Positions 60,119 through 64,000 of a DNA stretch of 64,000 nucleotides are shown here, piece after piece (positions within the stretch are counted from its first letter, which is position 1; every line of letters starts with the position of its first letter). Origin of the DNA: Catenuloplanes indicus (GTDB lineage: Bacteria > Actinomycetota > Actinomycetes > Mycobacteriales > Micromonosporaceae). The position numbers were made by a program, and so were the translations under genes. The DNA lies in contig NZ_JAUSUZ010000001.1 of NCBI RefSeq assembly GCF_030813715.1, positions 1,426,001 to 1,490,000 on the forward strand, in the 5' to 3' direction. The notes under the pieces are model-generated. The model did no database searches. It saw only the letters and a list, made by a program, of their open reading frames with translations, and was not told the DNA's origin.

Positions 60119-60201
60119 CCTGTGTGATCAATCAGTGGAGCGAAAGGGATATCAACTTCGCTAAATGACCTCCTTTTCGCTCCACTGATTGATCACACAG
60201 G
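60119..60201. repeat. 83-base element with perfect 27-bp inverted repeats
   Basis: The left arm (60119-60145, beginning CCTGTGTGATCAATCAG) and right arm (60175-60201) are perfectly complementary over 27 bp, with a 29-base AT-rich loop. This is far longer than a normal terminator stem, and no gene ends nearby. Confidence 0.85.
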
Positions 60202-60381
60202 CGTCGAGCCCACGGCGAACGCGATCACCGGGCGCGGCAGGAGCAGCCTTTATCCGGAAATTTCGGGCGGGCCGGGCACCTGGCCGCGATGTAGGACGGT
60301 GCGGCACCGGTGGCCTGCGAGCCGCCTCGGCCGCCTGTGCGGCACGGACCGCGGGGACGGGGCGGACCGCACGGACCGCGG

Positions 60382-60543
60382 GGACGGCGCGGACCGCGGG
60401 GACGGCGCGGACCGCAGGGACGGCGCGGACCGCAGGGACGGCGCGGACCGCAGGGACGGCGCGGACCGCAGGGACGGCGCGGACCGCAGGGACGGCGCGG
60501 ACCGCGGGGACGGCGCGGGCCGTAGGGACGGCGCGGACCGCAC
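60382..60543. repeat. nine-copy 18-bp tandem array
   Basis: Nine consecutive units of GGACGGCGCGGACCGCAG with few substitutions. A partly decayed copy precedes it from about 60341. The period is a multiple of three, so long open frames appear on both strands, but no gene is supported. Confidence 0.85.
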
Positions 60544-60606
60544 GGGACACCTGGACCAGGCCGGACACGTCGGCCGCACAGGACGCCCGGGCCGCCGGGA
60601 CCCTGA

Positions 60607-60702
60607 GCCGCGCAGGACCAGGGCCGCGCAGGACCAGGGCCGCGCAGGATCAGGGCCGCGCAGGACCAGGGCCGCGCAGGACCAGGGCCGCGCAGGACCA
60701 GG
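60607..60702. repeat. six-copy 16-bp tandem array
   Basis: Six units of GCCGCGCAGGACCAGG, one with a C-to-T change, directly abutting one another. The 16-base period would shift frame at each copy, which argues against coding use. Confidence 0.85.
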
Positions 60703-60857
60703 GCCGCCCGAGACTGGGACGCCCAGACCGTTGGGCCACTCGGGACCCTTGCGCCACGCGGCCGGCCATACGCGGCCGGCGCCTCGCCGGGATTGGGCAA
60801 CAGAATCGAAAGGATGCGGAAAACGCCCCCACCCGAAGCGGCTCCCCCGCTTCGCCG

Positions 60858-61577
60858 TCAGCGGCGCGGTTCCCAGCGGAACATCCGCGACGCCAGCGAG
60901 ATCGACACGATCACCCAGCTCAGCGTCGGCGCCAGCAGGATCAGCGACTCGCTGACCGGAGCGCCGCCGTTCCACGCGTCCAGCACCAGTTCGGTCGCGG
61001 CGCCGCCGGGAAGGAGACGCTTGAGCAGCGTCAGGTCCGTGGTGCCGGTGATGCCCACCCAGCTGCTGACCGCGATCACGCCCAGGCTGACCGGCAGCGT
61101 GGTGACCTGGGCGTGTTCCGGTGAGTTGGTCAGGCCGGCGGTGGCCAGGCTGAGCGCGACCATCATGACCACCGTGGCCAGTACCGCGATGACCAGCAGC
61201 AGCGGGTTGGCGGGGAGGCCGGCGACGATCGCGAGGACGGTGAGGATCACGGTCATCTGGAGCAGGGCGAGGACGGTGACCGGGAGCAGCAGGCCGGTGA
61301 GGATGCCGGCGTCGCCGATGGCGGTGGAGCGGAGGCGTTTGAGGAAGAGGTTCTGGCGGCGGCCGGCGAGCGTGGTGACCGCGGTGCTGTAGAGGCCGAA
61401 CGCGGCGACCGTGAACATCACGATCGCGGCGATGTAGCCGAGGCTGCCCAGGGACGCGAAGACCTCGTGCCGGTAGATGAAGAACCCGCTGACCACGGCC
61501 GGCACGATCAGGCTGGTCACCAGGACCAGGCGGTTGCGGAAGATTTGGACGAGTTCGCCGTACGCGATGGTGAGCAT
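60858..61577 (-). CDS. ABC-2 type transporter permease
   Basis: 239 residues, about six transmembrane helices (LVLVTSLIVPAVVSGFFIY, YIAAIVMFTVAAFGLYSTAV, GLLLPVTVLALLQMTVILTVLAIVAG, VIAVLATVVMMVALSLATAGL, VSLGVIAVSSWVGITG, LILLAPTLSWVIVSISLA), with the ABC-2 RRQNLFLKRLRSTAI loop. It is the exporter partner of the ATPase encoded 30 bases upstream. Substrate unknown; a drug, lipid or peptide is possible. Confidence 0.88.
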   Translation of the reverse strand: MLTIAYGELVQIFRNRLVLVTSLIVPAVVSGFFIYRHEVFASLGSLGYIAAIVMFTVAAFGLYSTAVTTLAGRRQNLFLKRLRSTAIGDAGILTGLLLPVTVLALLQMTVILTVLAIVAGLPANPLLLVIAVLATVVMMVALSLATAGLTNSPEHAQVTTLPVSLGVIAVSSWVGITGTTDLTLLKRLLPGGAATELVLDAWNGGAPVSESLILLAPTLSWVIVSISLASRMFRWEPRR

Positions 61578-61607
61578 GGGGTTCTCCTCCGGAGAAGAAG
61601 CGGAACG

Positions 61608-62477
61608 TCAGTGGCCGATGGCGCGGAAGACGTCGTCGAGGCGGGTCTGGCCGGCCTCGATGTCGCGCAGCGCGATCGCGTTGTCGTGCGCCCAGCCGAG
61701 CAGGTAGTGGAGGTCCTTCTGCAGGTCCGTGGTCTCGATCGACCAGCGGTCCGCGTCGAGCGCGGTCGCGGGCAGCGGCAGCGTGGCCGTGCCGGCCGGC
61801 ACCGTGACCCGGATGACGGACGGCAGCGTGCGGGTCAGTTCGGAGACCGTGCCCTCGCGGTGGAACGTGCCCTCGTGCATCAGGCCGATCCGGTTCGCGC
61901 GCTGCTGCGCCTCCTCCAGGTAGTGGGTGGTGAGCACGATGGTGGAGCCGTCCTCGCGGAGCCGGTCGACCGCGGCCCAGAGCGCATCGCGGGACTGGAT
62001 GTCCAGGCCGGTGGTGGGCTCGTCCAGAAAGATCAGTTCGGGTGCGCCCCAGACCGCGGTGGCGAAGTCGAGCCGGCGTTTCTCGCCGCCGGACAGCTGG
62101 GACACCAGCGTGCCGGCCTTGGCGGTGAGGTCGACGATCGCGAGCACCCGGTCGACGGTGTCCTCGCGCCGGGTGAGCGCGCCGATCAGGCGGACCGACT
62201 CCCGTACGGTCAGGTCCGGGGTGAAGCCGCTCTCCTGGAGCATGATGCCCATCCGGGGGCGGACGGCGGCCCGGTCGCGCGGGCTGTGGCCGAAGACCGT
62301 GACCGTGCCGGACGTGGGCGTGCGGTGGCCTTCGATGATCTCCAGGGTCGATGTCTTGCCGGCGCCGTTCGTGCCGAGCAACGCGTAGAGCTCGCCGTGA
62401 TCCACGTGGAAGGACAGGTCCTTGACGGCGTGGAAGTCGCCGTAGCGGAGGTTCAGGTTCTGCACGTCGATGACCAT
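61608..62477 (-). CDS. ABC transporter ATP-binding protein (drug/export type)
   Basis: 289 residues. Walker A GTNGAGKTSTLE, Q-loop GIMLQESGF, signature SQLSGGEKRRLDFATAV, Walker B LIFLDEPTTGLD, H-loop LTTHYLEEAQQ, and a C-terminal domain typical of CcmA/DrrA-like exporters. With the following permease it forms one export system. It is divergent from the two-component genes, a layout common for sensor-controlled exporters. Confidence 0.93.
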   Translation of the reverse strand: MVIDVQNLNLRYGDFHAVKDLSFHVDHGELYALLGTNGAGKTSTLEIIEGHRTPTSGTVTVFGHSPRDRAAVRPRMGIMLQESGFTPDLTVRESVRLIGALTRREDTVDRVLAIVDLTAKAGTLVSQLSGGEKRRLDFATAVWGAPELIFLDEPTTGLDIQSRDALWAAVDRLREDGSTIVLTTHYLEEAQQRANRIGLMHEGTFHREGTVSELTRTLPSVIRVTVPAGTATLPLPATALDADRWSIETTDLQKDLHYLLGWAHDNAIALRDIEAGQTRLDDVFRAIGH

Positions 62478-62613
62478 GCCGTCGATTTCACCGGTCCAGC
62501 GGCGTCGCGGGCAGTGTGCTCACGTCACCGGCCGGACATGACGTGGTGTCACTGCCGGGCATCGCGGCGGAGCGCCGATACTGAGCGATGACTCCGACAC
62601 CGAGGGAAGCCGC

Positions 62614-63717
62614 ATGCGCATCACGTTCGATCGCGCCACCGCGACCCGGGGACAGCTGCGCACGCTCAACCTGATCACCGGGCTGCCGCCGATCGTGGGC
62701 GCCGGGACGCTGACCCTGGCGCTGGACGCCACGTCCTGGTGGCAGGTGCTGATCCTGTCGACCGGGCTGGTCGCGGCCGTGGTGGCGTTCGAGCGGTGGG
62801 CCGCGTACGACCTGTTCCGGGTGGCGGTGCCGTGCCTGGTGGTGACCGTGGTGCTGTGGCCGCTCGGCGTGCTGTGGCTGGACAGCCCGAGCGCGTACTT
62901 CGGCCTGTGCGTCGTGGGTTCGCACCTGGTGCCGCGGCTGCCCCGGTTCCGGCGCGCGGCCGCGGTCGCGCTGCCGCTCTACATCGGCGTGGTCGGCGCC
63001 CTGTACCCGATCCTGTACGGCGGGGAGATGCCCGGCACGCTGATCCGGTACGTGCTGCTGCCGACCGTGGTGACCGCGGTGGTGGCCGGTTTCATGTTCC
63101 CGAACAAGCGGTTCTACGACGTGGTCGAGGAACTGGAGGAGTCACGTGAGCGGGACGCGGAACTGGCCGTGGCGCGGGAGCGGGTGCGGTTCGCCGGCGA
63201 CCTGCACGACATCCAGGGACACACGCTGCACGTGGTGAAGCTGAAGACCGCGCTGGCGCGGAAGCTGGTCCGGACCGATCCGGCGCGGGCCGAGGAGGAA
63301 CTGCGCGAGATCCACGCGCTGGTCAGCGACACGATCACGCAGACCCGGGAGCTGGTGTACGCGCAGCGCCGACTGAACCTGACGGTCGAGCTGCAGAACG
63401 CGAAGAACCTGTTCGAGGCGGCCGGTATCGCGGTCTCGGTGGACGGCGCGGTCTCGGCCGGCGCGCGACCGCTGCTCGGTCAGGTGCTCCGCGAGACGAC
63501 CACGAACATCCTGCGGCACGCACAGGCCACCACGGTACGGATCACGCTCACCGGGTCCGGCATCGCGATCGTGAACGACGGTGCGCCGCGGGAGCCGGCC
63601 GAGCCGCGTGGCCTGGCCGCACTGCGGCAGCGGGTGGCGGACGACGGCGGCGTGCTGCGCGCGCAACAGCGGGACGGTGTCTTCACCACCGCCGCCACCT
63701 GGGAGGACACGCGGTGA
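62614..63717 (+). CDS. two-component sensor histidine kinase (HisKA_3/DesK type)
   Basis: 367 residues. Five or so transmembrane helices (about 20-165) without a large external loop suggest intramembrane sensing. A coiled linker (VVEELEESRERDAELAVARERV) leads to the HisKA_3 box FAGDLHDIQGHTLH with the phospho-His, and a compact ATPase domain (RETTTNILRHAQATTVRITL, IVNDGAP, GLAALRQRVADDGG). ATG 62614 has GAGGGAAG upstream. It is coupled to the response regulator by a GTGA overlap and probably controls the divergent ABC exporter. Confidence 0.9.
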   Translation: MRITFDRATATRGQLRTLNLITGLPPIVGAGTLTLALDATSWWQVLILSTGLVAAVVAFERWAAYDLFRVAVPCLVVTVVLWPLGVLWLDSPSAYFGLCVVGSHLVPRLPRFRRAAAVALPLYIGVVGALYPILYGGEMPGTLIRYVLLPTVVTAVVAGFMFPNKRFYDVVEELEESRERDAELAVARERVRFAGDLHDIQGHTLHVVKLKTALARKLVRTDPARAEEELREIHALVSDTITQTRELVYAQRRLNLTVELQNAKNLFEAAGIAVSVDGAVSAGARPLLGQVLRETTTNILRHAQATTVRITLTGSGIAIVNDGAPREPAEPRGLAALRQRVADDGGVLRAQQRDGVFTTAATWEDTR

Positions 63718-64000
63718 CGACCGTGGTGCTGGCCGACGACGAGGCGTTGCTGCGCAAGGCGATGGCCGCGCTGCTGCCGATGGAGGGCGACATCACCGTG
63801 CTCGCGGAGGCGTCCGACGGCGCGTCCGCGATCGAACAGACGCTGCGGCACCGGCCGGACGTACTGGTCATCGACCTGGAGATGCCGGGCGTGGACGGGC
63901 TCGGCGCGGTCGCGGAGATCCGCCGGGCCCGGCCGGAGCAGGTGATCCTGATGCTGACCCGGCACGCCCGGCCGGGCGTGCTGCGCAAGGCGCTGCGGTT
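63714..64000 (+). CDS. response regulator (3' partial)
   Basis: The gene runs off the window. The 95 residues visible form a CheY-like receiver: acidic pair ADDEALLRKAM, phospho-acceptor Asp in VIDLEMPGVDGL, Thr in LMLTRH and the conserved Lys in VLRKAL. From the HisKA_3 partner it is expected to be a NarL/LuxR-type regulator with a C-terminal helix-turn-helix. GTG 63714 overlaps the kinase stop. Confidence 0.9.
   Translation, partial: MTTVVLADDEALLRKAMAALLPMEGDITVLAEASDGASAIEQTLRHRPDVLVIDLEMPGVDGLGAVAEIRRARPEQVILMLTRHARPGVLRKALR

Larger units (their letters stand above)
59170..60857. other. 1.7-kb non-coding repeat island
   Basis: No credible gene. Open frames on both strands result from extreme GC content and short-period repeats. 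It contains a 185-base imperfect palindrome, a 259-base element with inverted CAATCGGGCGCT ends, an 83-base perfect hairpin and two tandem arrays, each listed separately. It resembles the 5.7-6.8 kb island in makeup. Confidence 0.7.

Noticed and set aside
60382-60702. Possible CRISPR array
   Set aside because: Units are directly adjacent with no unique spacers, and no cas genes are present.
60161-61124. Long frames across the tandem arrays (repeats of DGADR or VPAVRA type)
   Set aside because: They are produced by an 18-bp period divisible by three; frames open on both strands at once and there is no start signal or domain.

Overview
The window is chromosomal DNA of a very GC-rich actinomycete. 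The strong G/C third-position bias, mycothiol-type redox genes, SARP/NB-ARC and GntR regulators, twin-arginine and lipoprotein secretion signals and an SCO6880-type secretion cluster fit Micromonosporaceae (Actinoplanes/Catenuloplanes-like). The genus is an inference. I see no rRNA, tRNA, CRISPR array, integrase or complete insertion sequence.

Layout. 0-5.6 kb: housekeeping redox and carbon genes (SDR, type II NADH dehydrogenase, uronate-dehydrogenase-like epimerase, exported beta-carbonic anhydrase) plus a deletion relic of an MmyB-type regulator. 5.6-6.9 kb: non-coding and repeat-rich, with two copies of a MITE-like element flanking a third palindromic element. 7-17.6 kb: flavin monooxygenase, DUF4132 protein, secreted peptidase-like hydrolase, MerR, DUF1801-like, DsbA-like, SARP, GntR and YiaA/B genes. 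17.7-19.1 kb: secreted GH16/CBM13 glucanase.

19.1-34.1 kb is the most distinctive region, a type IV secretion-like locus. A long minus-strand operon of 13 mostly overlapping genes runs from 31.6 to 19.1 kb: two pilin-like proteins, a VirB8-like protein, a VirB6/TrbL-like protein, an SCO6880-family protein, VirB4 and VirD4 ATPases, DUF4913, anti-sigma, ECF sigma, a protein of unknown function, a LysM/mycosin-like protein that has lost its catalytic His and Ser, and a DUF6668-like protein. Transcribed divergently are a membrane-anchored transglycosylase/GH19 wall hydrolase and a lower-GC gene of unknown function with a TTA codon, a candidate cargo. No relaxase is visible, so protein export or contact-dependent delivery is as plausible as DNA transfer.

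34.4-38.0 kb encodes an extracytosolic flavin electron-transfer set: ferric-reductase-like protein, FMN-binding protein and ApbE flavin transferase. 38.1-42.7 kb holds a chimeric MoxR/SDR relic, membrane proteins, a large membrane protein with a periplasmic-binding-like region and a beta-lactamase-family fragment. 42.7-48.6 kb is a LacI-controlled polyamine-type ABC transporter followed by adenosine deaminase. 48.9-57.3 kb encodes secreted carbohydrate and copper proteins: a polysaccharide lyase-like lipoprotein, then an operon of two-domain laccase, giant ThuA/sugar dehydrogenase/DUF1080 protein, cupredoxin protein and beta-helix protein. 57.9-59.2 kb: RibD-like reductase and HAD hydrolase. 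59.2-60.86 kb: a second repeat-rich non-coding island with palindromes and two tandem arrays. 60.86-64 kb: ABC-2 exporter divergent from a two-component system; the response regulator is cut by the window end.
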